The translations under genes were made by a program, and so were the position numbers. 38,234 nucleotides of DNA from Chloroflexota bacterium (GTDB taxonomy: Bacteria; Chloroflexota; Dehalococcoidia; Lucifugimonadales; Lucifugimonadaceae), in assembly GCA_029262735.1 (NCBI GenBank), contig JAJCYY010000047.1, positions 1 through 38,234 of the forward strand, given 5' to 3'. Below the pieces are notes generated by a model. That model saw only the letters and a list, made by a program, of their open reading frames with translations, searched no databases and had not been told where the DNA came from. Shown piece by piece: positions 8,442-14,939 of this stretch; position 1 is the first letter of the stretch; each line of letters starts with the position of its first letter.

Positions 8442-8629
8442 CGCTGGGCCGCCTTACGGTCTGCCGGGCCTTCATCGAACTGCCGGAAGAACCAGGCAGG
8501 CACAATCCTCCGGCGGCCAACCCTGACCGTCGGAATGTCGCCGGTCTGGGCCTGGTTGTACGCGCTTTCCCGGCTAATCCCGATTCGCTGCGCAGTCTCA
8601 GCAAGGCTGTAACCGCTCTTAGGTTCCAT
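8438..8629 (-). CDS. Excisionase / AlpA-like helix-turn-helix protein
   Basis: A 63-residue MerR-type winged-helix protein of the excisionase (HTH_17) kind: SLAETAQRIGISRESAYNQA is the helix-turn-helix, TGDIPTVRVGRRRIVPAW is the wing, and a short tail follows. Such proteins bend DNA for excision or act as element regulators. The ATG at 8629 was chosen over a TTG at 8656 because GGAGGAGG lies directly upstream. It shares a 113-bp intergenic region with the divergent int operon, which contains a TAGTTC/GAACTA palindrome. Its stop overlaps the next small gene (ATGA). In context it is probably the directionality factor or repressor of the island integrase. Confidence 0.75.
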   Translation of the reverse strand: MEPKSGYSLAETAQRIGISRESAYNQAQTGDIPTVRVGRRRIVPAWFFRQFDEGPADRKAAQR

Positions 8630-8714
8630 GACCTCCTCCAAACACTTGTTGCTCAATACGAAAACAGACTACTACTTGCTATGAAACGGCGTGAGAACTA
8701 ATATGCGCAAAGGA

Positions 8715-8729
8715 TAGTTCGTAGAACTA
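8715..8729. promoter_or_regulatory. Palindromic operator candidate upstream of the int operon
   Basis: TAGTTC-GTA-GAACTA is a perfect 6-bp inverted repeat with a 3-base spacer, ending 13 bp before the ATG at 8743. A further GAACTA half-site lies at 8695-8700. The position between divergent genes suggests a regulator site; the excisionase-like protein is the nearest candidate. Confidence 0.45.
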
Positions 8730-8742
8730 GAAGGGAGAACGG

Positions 8743-9351
8743 ATGCCACCACCTGAACAATTCAAGGATGCGAAAAAACGAACGCTTGAGCTGGCGCTGC
8801 CGCCTCTCATGCTTGGCGCTGCAGAGATTCACCGGCGGCTCGAAGCAGAACACCTGTTGGACGAAGACCTGCGGCCCGGTCTACGCCGCGTCCAGCAGTG
8901 GGTTAAGGCGGTGAAAGACACCGATCTCGGCGTCTGGAAGCCTGAGAAGTTCGATATCCCCGGCTATCGCGCCGTCCTACAGATCGAACGGGAACTGTGG
9001 ATGGCGGGCGAACTTAACCGGTCGCTTTACCAGGTCGAAGCCGAAGAGATCGGCAGGCTGGCGCAGATCGCGACAGACAGGCCAGCGCGCGAAGTCTGGA
9101 CTATCGCTCGCCACGCTCTCGTCTACCGGTTCCAGCGTGGCGATATGCGGGCCATTCACGAATACCTGTTCGCCACGGTTCCCAACAGAGACGGCACACC
9201 GTTTCTGGCGAAGGGAGAGAAGCAGATACAACGCCTGCTTGAACATCAGCCTTTGCCCGCGGTCGAGAACCTGTCAGACGAAGACAGCGACCTGTTGCGT
9301 CGGCTTGTCGAACATCGGTCCAATGAACAGATGAAAGAAGGTGACGAATGA
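8743..9351 (+). CDS. Hypothetical protein, first gene of the integrase operon
   Basis: A 202-residue protein that I do not recognise. It is charged and largely helical in appearance, with no signal peptide or membrane segment. LMLGAAEIHRRLEAEHLLDE followed by LRRVQQWVKAVK resembles a helix-turn-helix arrangement. The middle is rich in Arg/Glu (YQVEAEEIGRLAQIATDRPA). AGAAGGGAGAAC lies just before the ATG. Its TGA overlaps the ATG of the integrase (ATGA), so the two are translationally coupled. A DNA-binding accessory or regulatory role in the island is plausible but not shown. Confidence 0.65.
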   Translation: MPPPEQFKDAKKRTLELALPPLMLGAAEIHRRLEAEHLLDEDLRPGLRRVQQWVKAVKDTDLGVWKPEKFDIPGYRAVLQIERELWMAGELNRSLYQVEAEEIGRLAQIATDRPAREVWTIARHALVYRFQRGDMRAIHEYLFATVPNRDGTPFLAKGEKQIQRLLEHQPLPAVENLSDEDSDLLRRLVEHRSNEQMKEGDE

Positions 9352-10568
9352 AAAGGAACAGAGGCTCCGTGATTCCAACAGAAGATCCGCGGAAGTGGCG
9401 GTTGGTGATCTCAGTCAAAGACGAGGTCGGCAACCGGCAACGGCTCTGGAAAACGGTCTACAGCAAGAGCGAGACGGAAGCCTGGGAAGCCATCGAAGAT
9501 TGGCGGTCCGACATCCGCAATGACAGAGAAAAGCTCAAGCACGACAAAGATGCTCCGCTGCTCACACGGGAATGGCTGGCTGCGTGGCTTGAACAGGTAA
9601 AGGCCGACCCGGAGATCAGGCCGGGCACCTTCCGGAGTTATGCCCAGCACGTGCGGGACCACATCAATCTGGTGATTGGCAGCATTGCACTTGCGGAACT
9701 GAAAGCCGCGGACATCAAGAAGGTCAGCAGATCAGTCTTGGCGTCCGGCTGTTCACCCTCGACCGCACACAGAGTGTTCGCTACCATCCGCCGAGCGCTC
9801 AAGGTCGCAGAGATGGATGAGGTGGTCAAAGACTTTGCCAGTCCTGTTCGGAACGTGCAGCCACCGAAGCAGAAGCTCCAGCGCATCCATATCAACCTCG
9901 ATGCAGTCGAAGCGATCCTCGACCGGCTGGACGCTGATGAGGAACTCGGCAGGTTTTACCGCGTTGCCTTCAGTACTGGCCTGCGCCGCGGTGAACTCCA
10001 GGGAATGACCTGGAAGAGCACAGACCTCGACCGTGGCGTCATCACCGTTGCGCAGACACTTGTGCGAGAGCCGGGCCGGGGCATTGTGCCGGGCAAGCCG
10101 AAGTCGGACACATCAAACCGGAAAATCCACTTGGACGCGGACACCATCGGACTGCTCAGGGAACAGCAGGAGCAGCAAGATGCGTGGCGGGCCGATCACC
10201 CGGACGTGTGGACTGATACCGACTACGTGTGGGCGGACCCGCTCGGCATCCCGGTCCGACCCGAACGGTTGACAAAGGGATTCAAACGCGCAGCTGTCGC
10301 GGTCGGCCATCCTGAACTCCACCTCCATCACCTCAGGCACGCCCACGCATTCGCCTTGGTCGAGCTGGGAGCACATGCCCGGACTGTGCAGCAACGGCTC
10401 GGCCATTCCAGCAGTGCCTTCACTCTCAAGGTGTACGTCAGTGACTCCGATGCCCTCGACGCGGAGGCTGCAAATCAGTTCGGCGGTCGTTTCGGTAGAA
10501 AATCCGGTAGAACCGGCGACGGCAAGGGTACCGAAGAGGAGACGAAAGCGGTACTTGAAACCGTCTAG
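9348..10568 (+). CDS. Tyrosine recombinase / phage-type integrase
   Basis: A 406-residue integrase. An N-terminal arm-binding region and a SAM-like core-binding domain (about residues 60-165, LLTREWLAAWLEQVKADPEI) precede the catalytic domain from about 185. The catalytic residues are visible: Arg in FSTGLRRGELQGMTW, His-x-x-Arg in LHHLRHAHAFALVEL, the His of RLGHSSSAFTLK and the Tyr nucleophile in LKVYVSDSD. The protein is full length and apparently intact. The gene is coupled to the upstream gene by an ATGA overlap. Its stop lies 6 bp from the 3' end of the tRNA-Sec gene on the opposite strand, which marks that tRNA as the probable integration site of the element to the left. Confidence 0.9.
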   Translation: MKRNRGSVIPTEDPRKWRLVISVKDEVGNRQRLWKTVYSKSETEAWEAIEDWRSDIRNDREKLKHDKDAPLLTREWLAAWLEQVKADPEIRPGTFRSYAQHVRDHINLVIGSIALAELKAADIKKVSRSVLASGCSPSTAHRVFATIRRALKVAEMDEVVKDFASPVRNVQPPKQKLQRIHINLDAVEAILDRLDADEELGRFYRVAFSTGLRRGELQGMTWKSTDLDRGVITVAQTLVREPGRGIVPGKPKSDTSNRKIHLDADTIGLLREQQEQQDAWRADHPDVWTDTDYVWADPLGIPVRPERLTKGFKRAAVAVGHPELHLHHLRHAHAFALVELGAHARTVQQRLGHSSSAFTLKVYVSDSDALDAEAANQFGGRFGRKSGRTGDGKGTEEETKAVLETV

Positions 10569-10574
10569 TTGTAC

Positions 10575-10604
10575 TGGCGGGAGTGCAAGGGAGTCGAACC
10601 CTCC
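10575..10604. other. Probable attachment site (tRNA-Sec 3' end) of the left-hand island
   Basis: Tyrosine integrases commonly use the 3' end of a tRNA gene, and the integrase here ends 6 bp away. The core should include part of the T arm and acceptor 3' strand. No second copy was found by eye between 1 and 10570, so the other end of the element is probably outside the window, or was lost. Confidence 0.45.
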
Positions 10605-10672
10605 TTCCGACAGGAAGCTGCCGGAACAACAGATTTGAAGTCCGAGGGGCCCACCGGGACCCATCCACTCCC
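10575..10672 (-). tRNA. selC: tRNA-Sec (anticodon TCA)
   Basis: The 98-base minus-strand sequence folds as a selenocysteine tRNA. The anticodon loop is CTTCAAA with anticodon TCA. The D arm has a 6-bp stem (GGGTCC/GGGCCC, one G-U) and a 4-base loop, a hallmark of tRNA-Sec. A long variable arm (TTCCGGCAG/CTGTCGGAA, 9 bp) and a T arm with loop TTCGACT are present, and CCA is encoded. The acceptor pairs GGGAGTG with CACTCCC, then has a G-G opposition where the eighth pair would be. The outermost anticodon-stem pair is T-T and another is G-U. It reads UGA as selenocysteine when SelA, SelB and SelD are present; none is in the window. Confidence 0.88.
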
Positions 10673-10926
10673 CCGCCGCAGTGATCTGTGCACCGTGGTT
10701 TTGTCATCACAGTCACCGACTGCTCAACCTATCAAATGCGTGAAGGCCGCGGTGGGAAAGCGCGCCGGTTCGCTCAGTTTGTCATCCCGACCCCGGGTGT
10801 CCGCTTGCGCGGGTGTCTGCGCAAGTGGGCGCAGGATCTGACCGGGAGGTGGGGTCACCGAGAGATTCTGAATCAAGTTAGCTCTGTTGACATCATTCTC
10901 TTACCCGGCCTGCGAGGGTACATTTT

Positions 10927-10949
10927 CTCCCTCCCTGACAGGGAGGGAG
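10927..10949. repeat. Intergenic hairpin repeat, CTCCCTCC family
   Basis: CTCCCTCCCT-gac-AGGGAGGGAG, a perfect 10-bp stem, followed by the conserved tail TTAGAGGGTGGGT. Confidence 0.7.
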
Positions 10950-11016
10950 TTAGAGGGTGGGTGGCTCACACAGAGAAATGAAGTTGATGTATGGCACGAA
11001 ACGACCCTCACCCTGA

Positions 11017-11039
11017 CCCTCTCCCAATCTGGGAGAGGG
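11017..11039. repeat. Intergenic hairpin repeat, CTCCCTCC family
   Basis: CCCTCTCCC-aatct-GGGAGAGGG, a 9-bp stem, preceded by the tail in inverse orientation (ACCCTCACCCTGA). Confidence 0.7.
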
Positions 11040-11170
11040 GAATTGGCAATGATGTCAACAGAGCCAATCGAGTTCAGAATGACGGTTCGGTACGGATGTT
11101 AATAGAACATATGAGCTAGTATTGGCCGCCACTGAGATGAATGTGATGTGGATGGTGAGGAGGTGGCGGT

Positions 11171-12601
11171 GTGGTTGTGATCAGTACCGAGCCGGACCGG
11201 TTTGAGAAGCTAAAGGCTCTCAGCACGATGGCCGGCGACGATGTGCTGGGGCGTCCCCCGGCCGTTTCCCAGTTCAGGCGAGACCTGACTCCTTCAGGCG
11301 ATGGCCGCACCTATCGGGCGCCATACTCCCGCAAAGAAAAGAACCCGATGCCCGGCATCTACAAGGCGTCCATGCCGGGCGGCAAGACGATCTCGCTGAT
11401 GCGGACGATGTTCACCGACTTCTGCATGATGGACTGCCACTTCTGCCCCAACAGCCACTGGGTGCCGCGCCGCCGCTTCGCCTACAAGGTCGATGAACTG
11501 GCGAAGACCTTCGCCGAGATGGCCGAGCGCCAGATGGTGAGCGGGCTGTTCTTATCGTCGGGAATCATGGGCAGCGGCGCATCTCGCACCACTCAGAAGA
11601 TGGTCGAAACCGTCGAGGCAATTCGCAAGCGCCACAAGTTCAACGGCTACATTCACCTCAAGGTGATGCCGGGAACCTCACAGGACATCGTAGAAGCCGC
11701 GCACCGGTTGGGAACTCGGCTTTCGGTGAACATCGAGACGCCGACGGACCCGGGCCTGCAGCGTCTCAGCCCAATGAAGGACATGAACCGCGGGATCCTT
11801 GATCCGATGAGCTGGATCGACCGTCTAACGAAGGCGAGGACGGGGGAGACGGTAGGTCAGGCGACGCAGATGATCGTTGGGGCGGCTGAGGAGTCGGACG
11901 CCGATATCCTGGGCCGGATTACGCAGCTTTACGGCGACTGGAAGCTGAAGCGCGTGTACTTCGTGCCGTTTCGGCCGGTGCGCTATACACCGATGGAGGA
12001 GCACACTCCGACGCCGTCTGAGCGTGAGTATCGGCTGTACCAGATGGACTGGCTGAAGCGTGTCTACCGGTTCGAGAACGATGAGATCAGGCTGGCGTTC
12101 GACAACCGCGGCCTGCTCGACCTGGACCAGGACCCGAAGGCGGTGATTGCGCTCGAGAATCCAGAAAAATTCCCTGTCGATGTCAACTCGGCCGATCTGT
12201 CGATGCTGTTGCGGACGCCGGGCATCGGGCCGATCTCGGCTGACCGCATCATGCGGCACAGGCGAAGGTTCACGATAGACAACTGGCGGGACTTGCAGAC
12301 GATGGGCGTTGTGCGCAAGAAGGCACGCGGTTTCGTGGTGATGCCGGGGCACCGGCCGGAACCGTCGAAGCAGCTGCGCCTGGAGTTGCTGGGGCATTCA
12401 GAGCCGCGGTCATCGGTTGATTTGCGGGATGTGAAACAGGAGCTGGTGGCGAGCAGGACGAATGCCGGGCCGATGCCAACGGGCGAGCACAGCGACTGTG
12501 CCGACAGGGCGTCGTGCGCAGGCTGTCCAATGTTCGGGTCGCCGGGTCACCCGGGGAGCGTTGCGGTTAACCCGGCAACAAGAGAGGCTGTTCAGGTATG
12601 A
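11171..12601 (+). CDS. Radical SAM protein of the UDG-linked (putative DNA modification/repair) family
   Basis: A 476-residue radical SAM enzyme. The [4Fe-4S] motif is C85-x3-C89-x2-C92 in FCMMDCHFCPNSHWVPRR. The phrases GLFLSSGIMGSG, HLKVMPGTSQD, LSVNIETPTD and FVPFRPVRYTPMEEH are typical of the family named for linkage to a uracil-DNA glycosylase-like partner. A helix-hairpin-helix (VNSADLSMLLRTPGIGPISA) lies at about residues 335-370 and implies nucleic-acid contact. An added C-terminal tail carries C443-x5-C449-x2-C452 followed by PMFG, possibly a second metal site. The GTG start has GAGGAGG 7 bases upstream. The usual UDG-like partner is not adjacent here; the next gene is a convergent receiver protein. 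The actual reaction is not known. Confidence 0.85.
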   Translation: MVVISTEPDRFEKLKALSTMAGDDVLGRPPAVSQFRRDLTPSGDGRTYRAPYSRKEKNPMPGIYKASMPGGKTISLMRTMFTDFCMMDCHFCPNSHWVPRRRFAYKVDELAKTFAEMAERQMVSGLFLSSGIMGSGASRTTQKMVETVEAIRKRHKFNGYIHLKVMPGTSQDIVEAAHRLGTRLSVNIETPTDPGLQRLSPMKDMNRGILDPMSWIDRLTKARTGETVGQATQMIVGAAEESDADILGRITQLYGDWKLKRVYFVPFRPVRYTPMEEHTPTPSEREYRLYQMDWLKRVYRFENDEIRLAFDNRGLLDLDQDPKAVIALENPEKFPVDVNSADLSMLLRTPGIGPISADRIMRHRRRFTIDNWRDLQTMGVVRKKARGFVVMPGHRPEPSKQLRLELLGHSEPRSSVDLRDVKQELVASRTNAGPMPTGEHSDCADRASCAGCPMFGSPGHPGSVAVNPATREAVQV

Positions 12602-12606
12602 GGTCG

Positions 12607-12635
12607 TTCCTTCGCTTTTGTTTACTACGAAGGAA
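12607..12635. terminator. Hairpin between convergent genes, possible terminator
   Basis: TTCCTTCG and CGAAGGAA form a perfect 8-bp stem with a 13-base loop between the radical SAM stop and the convergent receiver gene. There is no T-tract on either strand, so a Rho-independent terminator is uncertain. Confidence 0.3.
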
Positions 12636-12662
12636 AACACTTACGACGTCAGCTGTGCGACT

Positions 12663-13187
12663 TTATGCCGCGCTGACGCCGTTTGCCTGGGGTGGCTGTG
12701 CCGTTTCTGATCTGGCATTGGAGACCGCGCTGTGAATCGCGGCTACGCAATCGTCGATACTGGCCGACTTCTGCACCGTCGCTGCCGCACCTGCTTCGCG
12801 CATTCGTGCGGCGAACGAGCTGGAGTACATGTCTGAGCACACGATGATCGGAATACTGCCCAGTGTGCTGACGAGCGTTCTGACGCTTTCGATGCCTTCT
12901 GAATTACCATCTCCAATGCGGAGATCGGCGATCACTGCGTGCACCGCGTCATGCGACAGGCCACCGACAAGCGAAAGGGTTTCGTGGAGAGACGGGGAAT
13001 CGGCAATGACCCTGATTCCGGTATCGTCGCCCAGTTTCCAGGAGAGCGCAGAGCGGAACACCGGGTGGTCGTTGAAGACCACGACGCGAACAGATCTTGA
13101 TTCGGGAGCGGGGTCTGCTTCCGTCGTACCGGCGACTGCCTCAATCGAACTCGAAGCTGTCCGGGTTATTGGAGAGCCTGCGGGCAT
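12663..13187 (-). CDS. Receiver-only response regulator (NarL-type REC)
   Basis: A 174-residue protein with one receiver domain after a 30-residue Ala/Ser/Thr-rich leader. It reads RVVVFNDHPVFRSALSWKLG at the start of the domain, with acidic D40, phosphoacceptor D88 in VIADLRIGD, Ser118 at the switch position (IIVCSDM) and Lys140 in VQKSAS. The NarL-like receiver is complete, but the LuxR-type DNA-binding domain that usually follows is absent; the C-terminus is a short Ala/Gln tail. The ATG at 13187 was chosen over 13226 because AAGGGAGA precedes it. No histidine kinase is nearby. It probably works by protein contact rather than as a transcription factor. Confidence 0.75.
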   Translation of the reverse strand: MPAGSPITRTASSSIEAVAGTTEADPAPESRSVRVVVFNDHPVFRSALSWKLGDDTGIRVIADSPSLHETLSLVGGLSHDAVHAVIADLRIGDGNSEGIESVRTLVSTLGSIPIIVCSDMYSSSFAARMREAGAAATVQKSASIDDCVAAIHSAVSNARSETAQPPQANGVSAA

Positions 13188-13289
13188 TATCGGTCTCCCT
13201 TGCTGGAGTCCGGCTAATGGCAGCATATACGTTGCCTGCCGTTATTTGGCCAGCCCGCGTGTGTGCATCCCGTGAGATTCAAGTTCGCA

Positions 13290-13353
13290 CAGGTTGGTTT
13301 GCGGGGTACGGTGCTGGACGGGAGTCCTGGGGAAGACCTGGGAAACCAACCTG
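13290..13353. repeat. Intergenic inverted repeat with a structured core
   Basis: CAGGTTGGTTT (13290-13300) and AAACCAACCTG (13343-13353) are a perfect 11-bp inverted pair around 42 G-rich bases. It lies between the divergent receiver and DUF3052 genes. It could be an operator pair, an RNA structure or a degenerate mobile palindrome. The sequence is unrelated to the other repeat families here. Confidence 0.45.
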
Positions 13354-13525
13354 CACACAGTTATCTACACTAGCCATCACCGGGCGCGGTTGCTTCCGGT
13401 GTGCGGCCAACGAACATGAGCCGACCGGCTCAAGCGCATGGGTGGAATCACGTAGTCGAACTCGACTGTGGTTTACCCTCACAAAGTGTTCCTTGTAACT
13501 GAACATGATCGGAGAGAGGCGAAAA

Positions 13526-13990
13526 ATGCCAGCGGGATACTCCGGGACGCCTCTGCCAAAGAAGCTGGGCATCAAGCCGGGTCACACCGTCGTCCTTGTT
13601 AACACACCGGACGGTTTCGAGTCTGTGCTTGGTGAGTTGCCTGAGCCGGTTTCGCTGTCACGTTCCGAACTGCCTACCGAGGCGGCAAGTGACTCACCGG
13701 ACGTACTGTTGCTGTTTGTGGAATCGGTGGCGGCACTGCACGACGGCTTCGGAATCTCTGCGCCGAAGCTCAGGCCGGATGCAGCGATCTGGGTCGCCTG
13801 GCCGAAGCGGACTTCGCGTATCGAGACCGATATGACCGAGGAGCGGGTGAGAGATGTCGCTTTGCCGCGCGGAATGGTGGACAACAAGGTCTGCGCGATC
13901 GATGAGACCTGGTCAGGCCTTCGACTCGTCGTCCGCAAGGAGAACCGTGCCGACTGGCCCGCCGCTTTCACGGTGAGGGCCAGGGGCTGA
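13526..13990 (+). CDS. DUF3052 family protein
   Basis: A 154-residue soluble protein with the family pattern MPAGYSGTPLPKKLGIKPGH at the N-terminus, a central LLLFVESVAAL strand-helix, AAIWVAWPKRTSRIETD, and LPRGMVDNKVCAIDETWSGL near the C-terminus. The family is widespread but has no assigned reaction. The ATG at 13526 was preferred to one at 13505 because GGAGAGAGG precedes it and the conserved region starts there. Its last 78 bases overlap the 3' end of the convergent znuB gene on the other strand. Confidence 0.75.
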   Translation: MPAGYSGTPLPKKLGIKPGHTVVLVNTPDGFESVLGELPEPVSLSRSELPTEAASDSPDVLLLFVESVAALHDGFGISAPKLRPDAAIWVAWPKRTSRIETDMTEERVRDVALPRGMVDNKVCAIDETWSGLRLVVRKENRADWPAAFTVRARG

Positions 13991-14923
13991 ACGCGGGGAA
14001 GTATGGCCAGCAGTGTCACCAGATAGTCGGACATCTCCGGGTCCCTGCGGGGCGGCATGAGCATGCACGACGTGAGGGTGCGTGTGGGGCGCCGAAGCAG
14101 CTATTCGACGGCCACGCTTTCTCGATATGCCAGCGTGTACAAGCTCCACTGTGAGCAGCAGCCCGATGCCGGTGAGCACGACCGCTCCGCCCGGTGAGAC
14201 GTCTGTGTAGAACGAAATCACCATGCCGCTCACCGCAACAACCATGCCGGTCAGCGAGGCGGTGAGGACGGTTCGAGTGAGGCCGGTAGAGATCCTGAGC
14301 GCAATAAGCACGGGGACGACGATCAGCGCGCCGATCAACAGCACGCCGACGACGCGCATCGCAAGCGTGATGGTTGCTCCGGTTATCACAGCAAGGCCGA
14401 TGTTCAGAGCATGGACGCGGACGCCGTTTATCCGGGCGAGGTCGGCGTCGAAGGAAGATTGCGCCAACTCGGAGATGAAGCCTGCCACGAACAGGACGAC
14501 GGCAACGGTGAGGGCAGCGATCAACCAGAGATCGGAGACGCTTACTGTCAGGATGGAGCCGAACAGGAAGCCGAACAGGCTGGAGTTGAAGCCGCCTGCG
14601 ATGGAGATGATGACGACGGCTATTGCGAGCGCGCCGTAGAGGAAGACGGCCAGCGCGGCGTCGCCCGGCAGCATCCGGCGGGCGCGGAGTTCTTCTATCG
14701 AAACGGCTGCGGCGCTTGTCGATGCGAGTGCTATGTACGGCGGGAAGATGTTGGTCAGCAGGCCGATCGCAACTCCGGCAAGGGCGACGTGCGACAGGCT
14801 GTCTGCGATTAGCGAGAGGCGGCGCAGGACGAGGAACACGCCGAATGCAGGGGCGATGGCACCTATGAGCAGCGCTGCGAGCAGTGCCCGCCGCATGAAA
14901 TCGTATTCCAGGATCTCCGGCAT
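13913..14923 (-). CDS. znuB: Metal ABC transporter permease (ZnuB/ABC-3 family)
   Basis: A 336-residue inner-membrane permease with about eight to nine hydrophobic segments, beginning MPEILEYDFMRRALLAALLI and including PAFGVFLVLRRLSLIADSLS, the family's cytoplasmic loop with SLSHVALAGVA. The ABC-3 family moves Zn(II), Mn(II) or Fe(II) into the cell with a ZnuC ATPase. The C-terminal tail after the last helix is histidine-rich (APHTHPHVVHAHAAP), a possible metal sensor or buffer. The start at 14923 lies 17 bases after the znuC stop. The 3' end overlaps the convergent DUF3052 gene by 78 bases. No substrate-binding protein gene (ZnuA) is adjacent. Metal identity is not fixed by sequence; zinc is favoured by the family and regulator. 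Confidence 0.88.
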   Translation of the reverse strand: MPEILEYDFMRRALLAALLIGAIAPAFGVFLVLRRLSLIADSLSHVALAGVAIGLLTNIFPPYIALASTSAAAVSIEELRARRMLPGDAALAVFLYGALAIAVVIISIAGGFNSSLFGFLFGSILTVSVSDLWLIAALTVAVVLFVAGFISELAQSSFDADLARINGVRVHALNIGLAVITGATITLAMRVVGVLLIGALIVVPVLIALRISTGLTRTVLTASLTGMVVAVSGMVISFYTDVSPGGAVVLTGIGLLLTVELVHAGISRKRGRRIAASAPHTHPHVVHAHAAPQGPGDVRLSGDTAGHTSPRSAPGPHRESGGPVGTVLLADDESKA

Positions 14924-14939
14924 CGTTTTACCTGGCCTG

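Larger units (their letters stand above)
10673..11170. other. Intergenic region with dispersed palindromes, no gene seen
   Basis: About 500 bases between tRNA-Sec and the radical SAM gene. It holds a degenerate copy of the GTCATCCCGACC repeat near 10779-10796, a GAGAGATTCTGAATCAAGTT motif near 10861 that recurs near 33311, and two hairpins of the CTCCCTCC family. The short frames present are made of repeat sequence and are not convincing genes. Confidence 0.6.

Noticed and set aside
10575..10672. Possibility that the tRNA is tRNA-Ser rather than tRNA-Sec
   Set aside because: Both have long variable arms, but the anticodon is TCA and the D stem has six pairs with a four-base loop, which fits Sec and not Ser.
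10688..10981. Short open frame between tRNA-Sec and the radical SAM gene
   Set aside because: Built from dispersed repeat sequence (GREGVRGWV is a repeat translation) with no ribosome site.
11825..12397. Minus-strand open frame (190 codons) within the radical SAM gene
   Set aside because: Arg/His/Leu-rich antisense composition and complete overlap with an enzyme gene.
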